Origin: R-RK-3 sp963842775
Lineage (GTDB): Bacteria > Pseudomonadota > Alphaproteobacteria > Rhizobiales > Rhodomicrobiaceae
Direction of reading: 5' to 3'
DNA length: 64,000 nucleotides
Assembly (NCBI GenBank): GCA_963842775.1
Contig: CAWJHQ010000005.1
Location: 434,001-498,000, forward strand
The notes under the pieces were generated by a model. The model was given only the letters and a program-made list of their open reading frames with translations, had not been told where the DNA came from and did no database searches. This document shows, piece by piece, positions 8,074-18,900 of this stretch; the stretch's first letter is position 1; every line of letters starts with the position of its first letter. The translations under genes were made by a program, and so were the position numbers.

Positions 8074-9357
8074 ATGGACGTTCTCATTCTCATCGGCGGC
8101 TTCGCGGTCCTCTGCCTGCTGGGCATGCCGGTCGCCTACGCGCTCGGCCTGGCCTCGATCTTCACCGCGCTCTATATCGGCATCCCGCTCGAAGCCATCA
8201 TGCTGAAGACGTCGGACGGCATGGACAATTTCTCGCTCCTGGCCATTCCGTTCTTCATCCTGGCCGGTGCGATCATGGCCGTCGGCGGAATGGCCGAGCG
8301 GATCGTCAATCTGGCCAATGTTTTCGTCGGCTTCATCCGCGGCGGGATGGCGCTCGTAAACATCCTCGCCTCGACGATGTTCGGGTGCCTCTCCGGCTCA
8401 TCGGTCGCCGATACGGCAGCAGTCGGATCCGTCATGATCCCGCAGATGATCAAGAAAGGTTATCCGCGGCTGTTCGCGGTCAATGTCACGATTTCCGGCT
8501 CGCTGCAGCCGCTGCTCGTGCCGCCGTCGCACAACATGATCATCTATTCGATCGCCGCGGGCGGCGCGATCTCGGTGGCGCATCTGTTCATGGCCGGCAT
8601 CATCCCGGCGCTGATGCTCGGTCTCTCGCTCATGATCCTGGTGCTCATCATCTCCTATCGGAACAATTATCCGAAAGGCGAGATCATCCCGCTTCGCCAG
8701 GCGCTCTACATCGCAGCCGACGCCATATGGGGCCTGGTTACGATCGTCATCATCCTCGGCGGCATCCTCTCCGGCATCTTTACGCCGACCGAATCCGCCG
8801 CCGTCGCCGTCGTCTACGCATTCTTCGTGACGATGTTCGTCTATCGCGACGTCAAGTGGAGGGAGTTGCCCAAGCTCGTCGCGCGTGTCGTGCGCACCGT
8901 CGGCATGGTCATGATCATGATCGGCTTCTCGATCGCCTTCGGCTACATGATGGCGATCATGCGCATACCGGCGCTGGCCACGGAATTCTTCGTCTCGATA
9001 TCGAGCGACAAATACACCTTCCTGCTCTACATCAACGTGCTGCTTCTGCTGCTCGGCACCTTCATGGACCTCGCGCCGATGCTGCTGATCTGCACGCCGA
9101 TCTTCATGCCGGTGATCGCCAAGTTCGGCATCGACCCCGTGCATTTCGGCATTGTCATGATCCTCAACCTCGGCATCGGCCTGTTGACGCCACCTGTGGG
9201 CCCGACGATGGTCGTTGGCTGCGCCATCGGCAAGGTGACCATGGAGGCCGTGTCGCGCAGCATTCTCGTCTTCTACATTCCCATGCTGGTCGTGCTGGGC
9301 CTCGTCACCTACATACCAGGGCTGACGCTCTGGCTGCCGTCGATGTTGCTCGATTGA
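8074..9357 (+). CDS. dctM: TRAP transporter large permease (DctM family)
   Basis: A 427-residue protein of the usual DctM length with about 12 hydrophobic segments. Diagnostic stretches are IPFFILAGAIMAVGGMAERI, MFGCLSGSSVADTAAVGSVMIP and GIFTPTESAAVAVVYA, plus GLLTPPVGPTM near the C terminus. An AGGAAG Shine-Dalgarno sequence precedes the ATG. It is the transport channel subunit, taking substrate from DctP and co-transporting sodium. It closes the operon and is convergent with the PQQ-associated genes. Confidence 0.95.
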   Translation: MDVLILIGGFAVLCLLGMPVAYALGLASIFTALYIGIPLEAIMLKTSDGMDNFSLLAIPFFILAGAIMAVGGMAERIVNLANVFVGFIRGGMALVNILASTMFGCLSGSSVADTAAVGSVMIPQMIKKGYPRLFAVNVTISGSLQPLLVPPSHNMIIYSIAAGGAISVAHLFMAGIIPALMLGLSLMILVLIISYRNNYPKGEIIPLRQALYIAADAIWGLVTIVIILGGILSGIFTPTESAAVAVVYAFFVTMFVYRDVKWRELPKLVARVVRTVGMVMIMIGFSIAFGYMMAIMRIPALATEFFVSISSDKYTFLLYINVLLLLLGTFMDLAPMLLICTPIFMPVIAKFGIDPVHFGIVMILNLGIGLLTPPVGPTMVVGCAIGKVTMEAVSRSILVFYIPMLVVLGLVTYIPGLTLWLPSMLLD

Positions 9358-9532
9358 AGATCGATGCGGATCATCCATCGGGGTGCCCACTGATTAAGCT
9401 GCCGTGGCCACGGTTTGCGAAGCCTGTTGGCTAGCTCTGCGTTCCGCGACGGCCGCGAATAGTGCCGATGTATCGAAACTGCAAAGGTACAAGCGCGGCT
9501 ACCTCCGTGTCAGAACCGGCGACATTCTTCGG

Positions 9533-10499
9533 TCACTGCGGAGACACCGTCACGCCCCAGGGCAGCCCGCCCACCTGGATCGATTTGATCACCTCAAGCT
9601 TCGCCACATCGATGATGGAGACGTCGTTGGAATTGCCGTTGGTCGAGATCAGATATTTCTCGTCCGGCGTGAAAGCGAGCTGCCAGACCCGCTGTCCGAC
9701 CAGCAGATATTTCTCGACCTCGAACGTCGCGGCATTGATCACCGCGACGCGATTGGCAGGCCCGAGCGCGACGAAGGCGCGTTTGCCGTCCTTGGTGATC
9801 CGCACGCCGACCGGCTGGATCGCCTCGGCCTGCACACCGGGAATCTGAAAGCCGATCTTCTTGATGATCTCATGCTTGGCCGGATCGATGACGCTGACCG
9901 TGCCGCCGATTTCCGCGCTCACCCAGAGCTGCTTGCCGTCCTTGGTGAATTCGGCGAAACGAGGCCGGCTGTCCACCAGCACATTGGCGGTGATCTGATG
10001 GGATTTGGTGTCGATGAAATGCACCATGTTCGTCGTTTCCGACGTGTTCACCAGCACATTGCCATCGGGGCTGATGCCCATGCCTTCCGGCTCGACGCCG
10101 ACCGGAATTTCGGCCAGCACCTTGTCGGTCTCGACATCGACGACGGTGACGAGATTATCGTCCTCATTGGCGATGTAGAGCGGGTTGCCGGACGGGTGCA
10201 GAATGAACAGCTCCGGATCGGGGCCGGAGGTCAGCGTCTTGACGATCTTGCCCGTCTTGGCCTCCAGCACCTGCACCGTATCGTCATCGCTGGCGCAGAG
10301 CAGGATGAACTGGCCGTCCTTGGTCATGGTGATGCCGCGCGGCCGCTGGCCGACCTGATAGGTGCGCACCACCGCCATCTTGTCGAGGTCGACGACGGAG
10401 ACCGTATTGTCCTTCTCGTTCGAAATGAAAGCCTCGAAGCCATGCGCGGCGGCCATCGGCAGGAGGCTGAAGGCGCTCGCAGCAAGCAAAGCGCGACAT
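9533..10499 (-). CDS. PQQ-dependent-catabolism-associated YVTN beta-propeller protein
   Basis: About 320 residues of repeated beta-propeller blades (VSVVDLDKMAVVRTYQVG, VTVVDVETDKVLAEIPVG, VSVIDPAKHEIIKKIGF), with a hydrophobic leader LLAASAFSLLPMAAAHG. Length and composition fit the periplasmic propeller found with PQQ alcohol-dehydrogenase ABC systems. The start is unclear: the frame has only TTG at 10489, while ATGTCGCG at 10499 is one base out of frame, so a one-base indel at codon 3-4 probably splits the signal peptide. Its role in the system is not established. It follows the binding-protein gene on the same strand. Confidence 0.75.
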
Positions 10500-10549
10500 T
10501 TCGAATATCGCGTCGAAGATCTTTCCTTGGTCGGCTGGCCGCTGGCCGG

Positions 10550-11789
10550 TCATTGCAGCTTGCATTTGCTCTCCGGTTCATCAACGCCGAGCGAATCCAC
10601 CTCGGCACGCTGATGCAGGAAACCCGGTTGCGGTGACCACGACACCGGCAATTCGGTCGTGCCTACGGCGATAGGCTGGCGCAATTGCAGGTCCCAGGAA
10701 CGGAAGTTCACCTTCTGCCCCTTGAAGGCGGCCACGCCGAAGTCGGGCCCGAGCATGTAATCGCGCATCTTGGCGAATGCATCCGAATTGGTCCGGGTCG
10801 CGGCCTCGCCCACCGCCCGCGCGGCGAGCCAGCCGTGAAAGTCGAGCGGCGTCATCAGGCGTCCTGCCAATTGGAAGAAGCGGTTCTGGATCTGCGTCGC
10901 GCCCCATTGCTCATGCGCGGGATGCCAGCTCATCGGCATGAGCCCTGAAGTCCCGACGACCGGACGCGGCGACCAGGTCCGATAGGCCAGATAAGGGCCG
11001 AAAATCTCGCTCTCATCGGCCGCGACAACGACATCGTGCTCCGTCGACACTTGCGTGAACGTTGCGATTTGCTGCTGCACCTGCGCATGGCCGGAATCGG
11101 TGCGCGCGGAGGCGTCGGTCGTGGCATATTGCTTCTCGCCGACGATGCGCGCCCCGAACTTCTTCGCCGAATTCCGCACAGCATCGGCAAACGCCTTGTC
11201 GTCAGCGTTGGCGCCCGAGATCAGCAGCCAGCGCGTCCATTGCTTCAAGACCAGGAATTGCGCCAGCGCGTCGGTCAGCATCGCCCGGCTGGGCGCGATA
11301 TGGGCGACATTGGCGCGGCAATCCTCGCCGCGCAGCCTCAGACTCGCGCGCCTCCAGATTGAACAGCAGCATCGGCTTGCCGCGCGCGGCATCGGCAAGG
11401 GCAAGCAGGCGCTCGGCGCTCGCATCGACCAGCACGAAGCCGATGCCGTCATTGGCGATCTGCTCGATCAGGGCCGCCGCATCGCCCGATTTCGGCAGAT
11501 CGTAGCGCTTCAGCGAGAAGGACTGCTTGGTGAAACGCCCGGTGGTGTTGTTGTCGGTCGTCGCGAGTTCCGCGCCGCGCAGGCCCGCATCGTCAGGGAC
11601 GATATTGAGCCGCGAAATCGGCAGCAGGCGGTCGCGCTCGGCCTTGACCAGGGCGATCGGTATGGTCACCGCCTCGGTTGCGGCCCGCGCTTCTCCGACC
11701 ATGATGGTGACGCCTGCCGTCACCATCGCGAACAGGGCCACAGCGCCAAGCCGGCCGATCCTGGATCCGGTCCATCTCATCGAGATCAT
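10550..11789 (-). pseudogene. Periplasmic ABC binding protein of a PQQ-alcohol-dehydrogenase system, frameshifted
   Basis: The N-terminal part (about 150 residues; signal peptide LGAVALFAMVTAGVTIMVGE, then TIPIALVKAERDRLLPISRL) and the C-terminal part (RGEDCRANVAHIAPSRAML onward, about 260 residues) are in different frames meeting near 11340. Joined, they give a LivK-like branched-chain amino-acid-type binding protein of about 400 residues, the type that accompanies quinoprotein alcohol dehydrogenases. The cognate ATPase and permease genes are not in the window. It lies between a small secreted protein and the propeller gene in one minus-strand operon. Confidence 0.7.
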
Positions 11790-11838
11790 CCCAACGCTGG
11801 ACGTGATTGTTGGCGTGGCCGGTCCTCCGGCCGCTCCG

Positions 11839-12318
11839 CTATTTCACGTTGAATACCGCCTGCTGCGCTTCGCTGGTTGTGTTGGGGACGCGCAGGTGGA
11901 AGGTGCCGGGGCGGATGGTCACGAAGGATATCATCGCCGTGCCCTCATCGTCGAATTCGATGCTTTCTATGCCGCCCATCGGCCGGATCTCAATCTTGTT
12001 CACCACGATTTCATTGATCCAGATATTGCGGAAGAAATCCGATCCGGACACTGCAAGTTCCGCCGTGCCGTCGGCAACGATTCTGAGGCGGTAATATTTG
12101 CCGGCCTCCAGCTCATAAGGACCTTTTGCGAGCGGCTTACCCGAGGAAAGGGTTATGGGCTCGAGATTCTTGCGGCCGGTGAGCAGGCCGGACATGCCTT
12201 GGCGCGCTGCCGGCTTGTCGTCGTCATCCTTGCCCTGCGCGACGGCCGGAGAAGCTGTCAGCATCGCCGCAATAGCAAGCGCTGCTACCAATCTGATGTT
12301 CATCCGTTTCTCTCCCAA
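11839..12318 (-). CDS. Secreted protein of unknown function linked to the PQQ-type operon
   Basis: A 159-residue protein with a clear signal peptide (MNIRLVAALAIAAMLTASPAVAQG), an Asp-rich DDDDK stretch and then a compact soluble domain with GPYELEAGKYYRLRIVADG and IWINEIVVNKIEIRP. MNIRL at about 12303 is an alternative start. I do not recognise a named family. It is the first gene of the operon leading to the ABC binding protein and propeller and is divergent from the two-component system. A periplasmic role in alcohol oxidation is only a guess by context. Confidence 0.7.
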   Translation of the reverse strand: MGEKRMNIRLVAALAIAAMLTASPAVAQGKDDDDKPAARQGMSGLLTGRKNLEPITLSSGKPLAKGPYELEAGKYYRLRIVADGTAELAVSGSDFFRNIWINEIVVNKIEIRPMGGIESIEFDDEGTAMISFVTIRPGTFHLRVPNTTSEAQQAVFNVK

Positions 12319-12430
12319 TTCGGTCTATTCTGATTTACGGCTTAAGGCTCGACGGCAACGCGCCACGGCAGACACCCGATCTTGAAGCTTGTTTGCCGAA
12401 TGTGCCTGGGGTTCGCCGGTAAAAGAAAGC

Positions 12431-12463
12431 GGGACGCTCACCATCAATTGACAGGAGCGTCCC
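12431..12463. promoter_or_regulatory. Perfect 9-bp inverted repeat in the divergent promoter region
   Basis: GGGACGCTC (12431-12439) and GAGCGTCCC (12455-12463) are exact inverted copies separated by 15 bases, in the gap between the minus-strand secreted-protein operon and the plus-strand histidine kinase. There is no T-tract, so an operator, perhaps for the encoded LuxR-type regulator, is more likely than a terminator. Confidence 0.45.
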
Positions 12464-12722
12464 AGGACATGGAGATTTGGGTCAGGGGAAGCGAGACAAT
12501 TTCTGATCCTGGTTCCAACCCTTCCCTAATCATCAGCGATGTTATCTGCCAACGCCGACCCGCGCCATGGCACTTTTTCCAAAAGCGATTGCCAAAAGTT
12601 CCCGATCCGCCAGTAGCCCTGCTAATGTTTTCGATGGAAGATCATCAGCAAAGGCTGCCTGCCCTGCGTGCCCCCAGGCTCGCAGCCGGCAAGAACGGGG
12701 CAGGCCGATAGTACGAGGGATC

Positions 12723-14240
12723 ATGCCAGCCATCGACGTACATGAGGCGCAAGACTGGCAAGGCGGCCGGCCTGCGAGCGAAGAGGCAGGCAGCGGAAGC
12801 GATGTTCTGCGACGTGTTGCGCGTGCCGCGTGGCGTGAGCGTTCGGTGCGCTGGCAGGTGCTCGCGACATTTCTGCTGATCAATATCGCCGCGGCGGCGA
12901 GCATCGCCGCGATTGCCGTGCTCAACGCGAGCCGTGCAACCGAAACCGAAATTGCTGCCTCCGTCGCCATGGCGGAGCGCTTTGTCCGCGCCAGCGTCGA
13001 CGATATCGCACGCTCCGTTTCCGGCGATCTCTTCCTTGGCGATCTGGCTGGGCATGTCGGACCGCTACGGCACGTTCAACTGGTGATCAGCACCGCCAGC
13101 GGACGGCCCGTGTGGATCGCACGTTCCGCCACGGAGGCCGACCACCAACGCGACCGTTACGCGCCCGCATGGTTCGCCGCGATGATTAAGGTGAACGATC
13201 TGAGCCGGGAAGTACCCGTGATGTCGGCCGGCAGACGCATAGGCTCGGTCTTGGTGATCGGCGATCCTCGTGACGAGATCGCCGAGGCATGGGCCGACCT
13301 GTCGGATCTCGCCATCGTCGGCGCCATGGTCAATCTCGTGGTCATCCTCTTGCTCTACTTCGCCTTTGGACGTGTCCTTACGCCCCTTACCGCGCTTGCC
13401 GACGGTCTCCTGCAACTCGAACGCGGCCGGTTCGACCATCGGCTCGACCAGCCGAAAACGCGCGAACTTGCCGATCTCGCCCGCCGCTTCAACGCGCTCG
13501 CGGGTTCGCTCAACATGAGCAGGGCAGATAATATCCGTCTCCATCGCCACCTTATGACCGCACAGGAAGACGAGCGGCGGCTTATCGCCGGGGAATTGCA
13601 TGACGAACTCGGTCCATGCCTGTTTGGGCTAAAAGCGAACCTGGCGTCGCTGGAGCGGCTTAGCGCCGATCTGCCGACGGAGAAGGCCGTCCCGATGCGG
13701 GAACGCACGCAATTGGTGATCGAGATCGCCTGTCGGATACAAACAGTCAATCGCCGTCTATTGCACCGCCTCCGGCCGATGGCGCTCGGCGAATTGCCGC
13801 TGCAGGAGATGCTCGCGGCGCAAATCGCGGAATTCGCGCAGCATGAGGGCGCGCCGCAGCTGAAATTCGATGCCCGGCAACTGGCGCAAAGCTACGGCGA
13901 CTGCCTGGATCTCACCATCTATCGGTGCTTGCAGGAAGGGCTGACCAATGCGGTGCGGCATTCCCACGCCGAAACCGTGGACGTACGCGTCGAGGAGTTT
14001 CAACGCGGCGAAGGCGGTCCATCGCGAATGCTGCGGCTGGTGATACAGGATGATGGGCGTGGCATATCCGCCGAAGCGCCGCTGGGGCTGGGGCTGACTG
14101 GCATGAGGGAACGCGTGCAAGCGCTGGGGGGCGCATTTGCGACATCAACGCCCCCAGAAGGCGGCACCCGCCTTGAAATCCAGATTCCTGCCGATGTGGC
14201 GGAGGCCCCTTCCTTCGAGCCCCGAGCGACGCGACAATGA
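12723..14240 (+). CDS. NarX/LytS-type sensor histidine kinase
   Basis: About 505 residues: a transmembrane helix near residue 45 (WQVLATFLLINIAAAASIAAI), a periplasmic sensor of about 120 residues, a second helix (LAIVGAMVNLVVILLLYFAF), HAMP, then a HisKA_3 dimerisation domain with the phospho-acceptor His in AGELHDELGPCLFGLK, and a HATPase domain (GLTNAVRHSHAE, DDGRG, GLGLTGMRERV). ATG 12723 is chosen because upstream codons lack family resemblance. Its stop overlaps the response-regulator start (ATGA). Divergent from the PQQ-associated genes, it likely controls them, as ExaDE-type systems do for quinoprotein dehydrogenases (established for Pseudomonas; inferred here). Confidence 0.9.
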   Translation: MPAIDVHEAQDWQGGRPASEEAGSGSDVLRRVARAAWRERSVRWQVLATFLLINIAAAASIAAIAVLNASRATETEIAASVAMAERFVRASVDDIARSVSGDLFLGDLAGHVGPLRHVQLVISTASGRPVWIARSATEADHQRDRYAPAWFAAMIKVNDLSREVPVMSAGRRIGSVLVIGDPRDEIAEAWADLSDLAIVGAMVNLVVILLLYFAFGRVLTPLTALADGLLQLERGRFDHRLDQPKTRELADLARRFNALAGSLNMSRADNIRLHRHLMTAQEDERRLIAGELHDELGPCLFGLKANLASLERLSADLPTEKAVPMRERTQLVIEIACRIQTVNRRLLHRLRPMALGELPLQEMLAAQIAEFAQHEGAPQLKFDARQLAQSYGDCLDLTIYRCLQEGLTNAVRHSHAETVDVRVEEFQRGEGGPSRMLRLVIQDDGRGISAEAPLGLGLTGMRERVQALGGAFATSTPPEGGTRLEIQIPADVAEAPSFEPRATRQ

Positions 14241-14887
14241 CCCGCACCCTTCTGATCGACGATCATCCGATGGTATTGCAGGGCTGCCGTACCGTGCTGG
14301 AGGATGCAGGCTTTACCGAAATCTTCGAGACGGGCGACCTGACGGCCGGATACAGGCTTTATCACAGGAAACGTCCGCATATTGTCGTGCTGGACCTGTC
14401 GCTTCAGGGAAAAGGCCTGGCCGGGCTGAAATTCATCAGCCACGTCCGCATGCGCGATCGTCGCACGCCGATCCTCGTCTTCAGCATGCACGGCGATCCC
14501 GTGATCGTGCGGCGCGCGCTCGACGTCGGCGCCAACGGCTACCTGCTCAAGGACACCGCGCCGGGAGATTTCCTCGACGCGTTTTCCACTGTAAGACGCG
14601 GCCAGCCATTTCTTAGCCACCAATTGGCGTTGCAACTGGCCATGCCCGGCGAGGGACATTCACAAGCGCGCATGACCCAGCGCGAATTGCAAACGCTTGC
14701 GCTGATCGCCGACGGCAAAGCCTATGCCCAGATCGCGGACGATCTCGGTGTCAGCTACAAGACCGTTGCGAATACCTGCTCCCAGCTGAAAGCTAAGCTG
14801 GGAGCGAGCAATCTTTCCGGGCTGGTCCGCATGGCCATCGAATATTTATCCACGGTGCCGACCGAGCGCGGTGGCAAGGACCTGTAG
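14237..14887 (+). CDS. LuxR/NarL-family response regulator
   Basis: A 216-residue regulator: receiver domain with the acidic pocket LLIDDHP and phospho-acceptor Asp in VVLDLSL, the Lys in YLLKDTAPGDF, then a LuxR-type helix-turn-helix (MTQRELQTLALIADGKAYAQ followed by IADDLGVSYKTVANTCSQLK). It overlaps the kinase gene by four bases, so the two are a cognate pair. The 9-bp inverted repeat upstream of the kinase is a candidate binding site. Confidence 0.92.
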   Translation: MTRTLLIDDHPMVLQGCRTVLEDAGFTEIFETGDLTAGYRLYHRKRPHIVVLDLSLQGKGLAGLKFISHVRMRDRRTPILVFSMHGDPVIVRRALDVGANGYLLKDTAPGDFLDAFSTVRRGQPFLSHQLALQLAMPGEGHSQARMTQRELQTLALIADGKAYAQIADDLGVSYKTVANTCSQLKAKLGASNLSGLVRMAIEYLSTVPTERGGKDL

Positions 14888-15226
14888 GCCCGTTCTATTT
14901 CCTGGCTGCAACGTTTCTGTGGATCTCTGTGGCCGCCAATGCTGACGATGCCGGTATGCTCGAGCCGCTTCAGCGCGGCGGCGATCGCAACCACCGCATC
15001 GGCCGGTCGGCGCCTGCGGGGTGAGATATGACGGGAAGTGAGCGCCACGCCTGCGGCCTGAGCGAACCTATTCGTGGCAGTCTTAAGTTCTTCGTCTTGC
15101 GGCTGCTGCAGCACCGCCTTAATTGGCGTGGCATCATTTGAGCGAGCGATCGATGGGTATGATTTAATTTGGGAATATACGTATGATTTCGACCACCTTG
15201 GGGCAACATAATCAGGAGAAACCGGT
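14888..15226. other. Gap, no recognisable gene
   Basis: The 340 bases after the response regulator hold a minus-strand open stretch with FAQAAGVALTSR and ADAVVAIAAALKRLEHTGIV, but it lacks a start and a recognisable family and runs into the antisense of both neighbours. I see no gene I can support. The last 30 bases carry the ribosome-binding site (AGGAGA) of the next gene. Confidence 0.4.
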
Positions 15227-15700
15227 ATGTTACAATTCATGAAATGGCTGACGGCAGCAGCAATATTTTTTGCATGCATTGAACCAGGCTTCACACAGGC
15301 AGGTCCCGTCGATCCATTCCCATTCACTGAAGGCGGCGATGAGGGATTTCCAGCAGCGGGCAACGCTCCAAATTTTCCTCTCAAATCGGGAGAAAGCTGC
15401 AACCGGATCGATTTTGATAATTATCAGGTTGTATCGGGGATTGCCAAGAATGCGTGGCTTCTTCTGGTTTGGGGGAAGATGCCTTCCCAATATATGACCG
15501 TTTCCATTTCGCCCGTGTTTAATGCGACGCCACCGGTCTATTGGGAAATCCACGTTGTTGGATGCATGGCTACGACCCAGCTTTCGGAAAGCGACACGTA
15601 TGCCGAGTCCGCGTGGCTAAGTGAGACAGTCGGCCAAAGAGGCATTGAGCTGGTCGGGGCGACCAAAAGGGTAAAGATAGAAATCGCAAAATCCAAGTAA
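15227..15700 (+). CDS. Small secreted protein, unknown function
   Basis: 157 residues with a Sec signal peptide (MLQFMKWLTAAAIFFACIEP, cleavage near TQA). The mature part has two Cys (GESCNRIDFDN and HVVGCMATT) that could form a disulphide. Codon use is visibly more AT-rich than the flanking regulators, suggesting acquisition. AGGAGA sits eight bases upstream of the ATG. No family recognised. Confidence 0.65.
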   Translation: MLQFMKWLTAAAIFFACIEPGFTQAGPVDPFPFTEGGDEGFPAAGNAPNFPLKSGESCNRIDFDNYQVVSGIAKNAWLLLVWGKMPSQYMTVSISPVFNATPPVYWEIHVVGCMATTQLSESDTYAESAWLSETVGQRGIELVGATKRVKIEIAKSK

Positions 15701-15960
15701 CGTCAGATCTTCGCGGCCATCCGCCGCTGTTCCCGGCTCGGGATCACACCCTCTGCATCGTTCCGATATGCAACCGAATGATTGCGAACAAACTTTCTTC
15801 CGAAGTGACATTACGCAGAACGCCTTCAGCCGAACAAAGAAACATCGCCGCAGACATGGCTCGATGATTTGCAGACCTTGGCGCACACAACGACCCCAGG
15901 CATTCCAAGACGCTGCCGTCAAGGAATGCCCGCGATTCAAAAGGATCTATCTAATTTGCC

Positions 15961-18900
15961 TCATCGATGGACCGTTGGTGCGCCATACCATTGACTGTTG
16001 GCCGGCATGGTTTCACCCTTCATCAGCAATGACAATGGCCCCAGGACCGCGCGGTCCTTCATCGAAGTGTCGTAAAGCACTACAGCCATGTTCCCCACCG
16101 AGCAATTGTCTCCAATTTTCAGATGGGACGATTTCATCACGCGATCTTCGAACAGATGGGTCTGCAGAATCACGCCTTCATTGATCGACGCGTAATTGCC
16201 GATCTCGATCAGGTCGAACTCGGAAAACAGGTTGGAGGCGATGTAGCAATCGCGCCCGACCTTACAGCCGATCATGCGTAAGGGAATTCCCGCAAATGGC
16301 GTTCCAAACAGAATGCTCGTGACGGGTGCCATGATCGATTCATAGGCGCCGTTGACCATCTCGTTCAGCCAGACGTAGTGGCACCAGAGCGGCTTGATGA
16401 CCGGATGGAATTTTCCCATCACCACCCATTTCAGCGCGACCACGAACAACACCGAGACGACCGCCAGCCCTATGGTGACCACAGACGTGGCTGCGAGCAT
16501 CACAGAGAAACCGTAGGTGTTATAAAGATAGAGCAGTGTCGCGATGCCCGTCAGCCCCAGGGCCAGCGACACATAGGCGGGGATGAGAATTCTCAGGCCA
16601 TCGATAACGGCTCGCTGGATATACAGCCAGAGCGAAGGCTGATAGGTCAGCTTGTTGTCAAAGCCGGCAACCTTTTGCCGATTTGGCAGACGGAACCCCG
16701 GCAAACCAAGCCAATCACTCCCATTCGGCGTCGGCTCCGTGGTTGGCGGCGAGGACAGCACGCCGAGCAGGCAGTCGTCACCGATGATGGCGCCAGTGGG
16801 GAGGATCGCACTGTTGCCGATGAAGCTGCGGCTCCCGACAACATTGGTTCGAATCTCGAAGCGTCCGCCAAAAACGCGCTTGCCTCCGAGAATGCATCCA
16901 TCGGCGAAAAAGGTCCCGTCTCCCGCGACAATCAGTTCCGGCATAAAGCTCCACATTGTTGATAATTCGCAATGTTTCCCAAGCTTTGCCCCGAGCAATC
17001 GCATCCAAGGCGGGAGGTATATTGTGGTAAAAACGGGAATCATCACCGACCCCATCAATCGCATAAGGTCGAATGCCAGCAAATATCTGAGATAATATAC
17101 TGAATAGAGTTCATACACGCCGGGCTTTGCGCGACGCAATATGATCGCCTTAAGCAATGTTATCCACAGGCACATGGCTAGAATGAGTACTGGCATCGCA
17201 GCAAAAAGTATTAATATCGCAGTCCCAAGCCATCCTTGCTGATAGCTCGTTATCAGGAACAGCAGCACCAGTATGGCGGGGATTATGAGAAATACGCCCG
17301 ATAATACGCCGAACACGAACGCGAAAAGCACGAAGACCGTTTTGCGCAAACTGCCGTAGTGTTTCAAATCCTCATTTGGAACGGCCACATGCTTAACAGC
17401 AGCAGGCGAGCCGCGACGATGTTCTCCGGCCACAATTGTCTGATCATCGTACAGCAGTGACTGATCATCGAGCCTCGCCCCGTCCTGCATTTTTACGTTC
17501 AAACCAAGAACTGAATGCGCTCCGATAAAGCATTGCCTGCCGATTTCTATCGTACCGATATGCAGATAACCGTTCTCTATACGGTAACCCAGCAGCTGAG
17601 TATCGGTCCCGATGCTGGTGTCGTCGCCAATCGTCAGACAGTCCCAGATCGAACATTCTGCCGTGCCGAGTGAGCAGTCGCGACCGACTTTGGCCCCCAT
17701 CAGCCGATAATAGGTGGACATCAGGGGCGTCCCGTTGAACACGCTCATGCCGCTGAGCCCCTGCAGGCTGGACGCAAACCACCAGCGAACATAATAGGGG
17801 CCCCATAGTGGATGGGAGCCGGGCTTATAGCGCCCGATCAGCAGCCATTTGGCGGCGATGCTCAGCGCCAGGATGCCAGGCCAAAGCGCAAGGGCGAACG
17901 TGCAGAGATACAATGCGACGCCAAACAACGACAAACGGCCTGCGAGTATATCGTCTGCGAAAACAACGACGATAGCAATTGGCCAGGATAAGAGAACAAA
18001 AAAGATCAGGAGGGTGAACGCCTGGATGGTCGCGGCGAAACCTGACGGCGTTTCGGAGATTGGTCGCCCTAATGCGCGATTTCTTGCCTTATGGTATTCG
18101 AGTTCTTCTTTGAGATGGGCCCTCAAACGGCTATCGGCAACAGGAACAGCAGTTTTATCCTTCGAGCGCCCGAAACCTAGCATTTTGCGGACGTTTAAAA
18201 ACTTACTGATTTCGTCAACGGCATCTTTCAGATAGGCGCCGCCTTGTTTTGTATCCTTTGGCTTTGTTGCGTCCGCCGCAACCAACCCTTGCAAATGTTC
18301 GGCTAACAATGCGATTTTTGGATAGGCATAAACATCCCTGACAGGGATCTCCACCCCGGCAATCTTGCGCAAGAGGGTGACCATTTGCGCCGCGAGCAAT
18401 GAATGGCCGCCCAGATCAAGGAAAAAATCCTGGTCTATGCCGACATGCTCCATCTTGAATAATTTTCGCCATGTATCGGCGACCTTCTCTTCCATCTCCG
18501 TTTGTGGAAGCGCGAGGTCGCTATAATCGACCAATGGCGTGGAAGGCGCCGGCAAGCTCTTCCTGTCAACCTTGCCGCTGACAAGGCGAGGCATCACCGC
18601 GACCACTTCAAAAAAAGTGGGCACCATATAAGGCGGCAGCTTGGCGCGCAGCCCCGTCAGGATCGCTTTGCGATCGACATCCTGCGCTGGGTCTCTGAGC
18701 GCGACATAAGAAGCCAAGGAGTCCTGATCGCCGCCCTTATGCAGGATGGTCACTGCAATAGCGATATTGTCCTGCTCGTTCAAAAGCGAATCGATCTCCG
18801 ACAACTCGACCCGATAGCCGCGAATCTTGACCTGATTGTCGGCTCGACCGAAAAACTCGATTTCGCCATCATCATTGATGCGTGCGATATCGCCGCTGCG

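Noticed and set aside
7605..9434. A 609-codon plus-strand frame across dctQ and dctM
   Set aside because: Out-of-frame shadow of the two permease genes; extremely Arg/His-rich and without family features.
14755..15402. A 215-codon minus-strand frame spanning the gap before the small secreted protein
   Set aside because: Covers the antisense of two real genes and has no family resemblance; only the central part is not explained by overlap.
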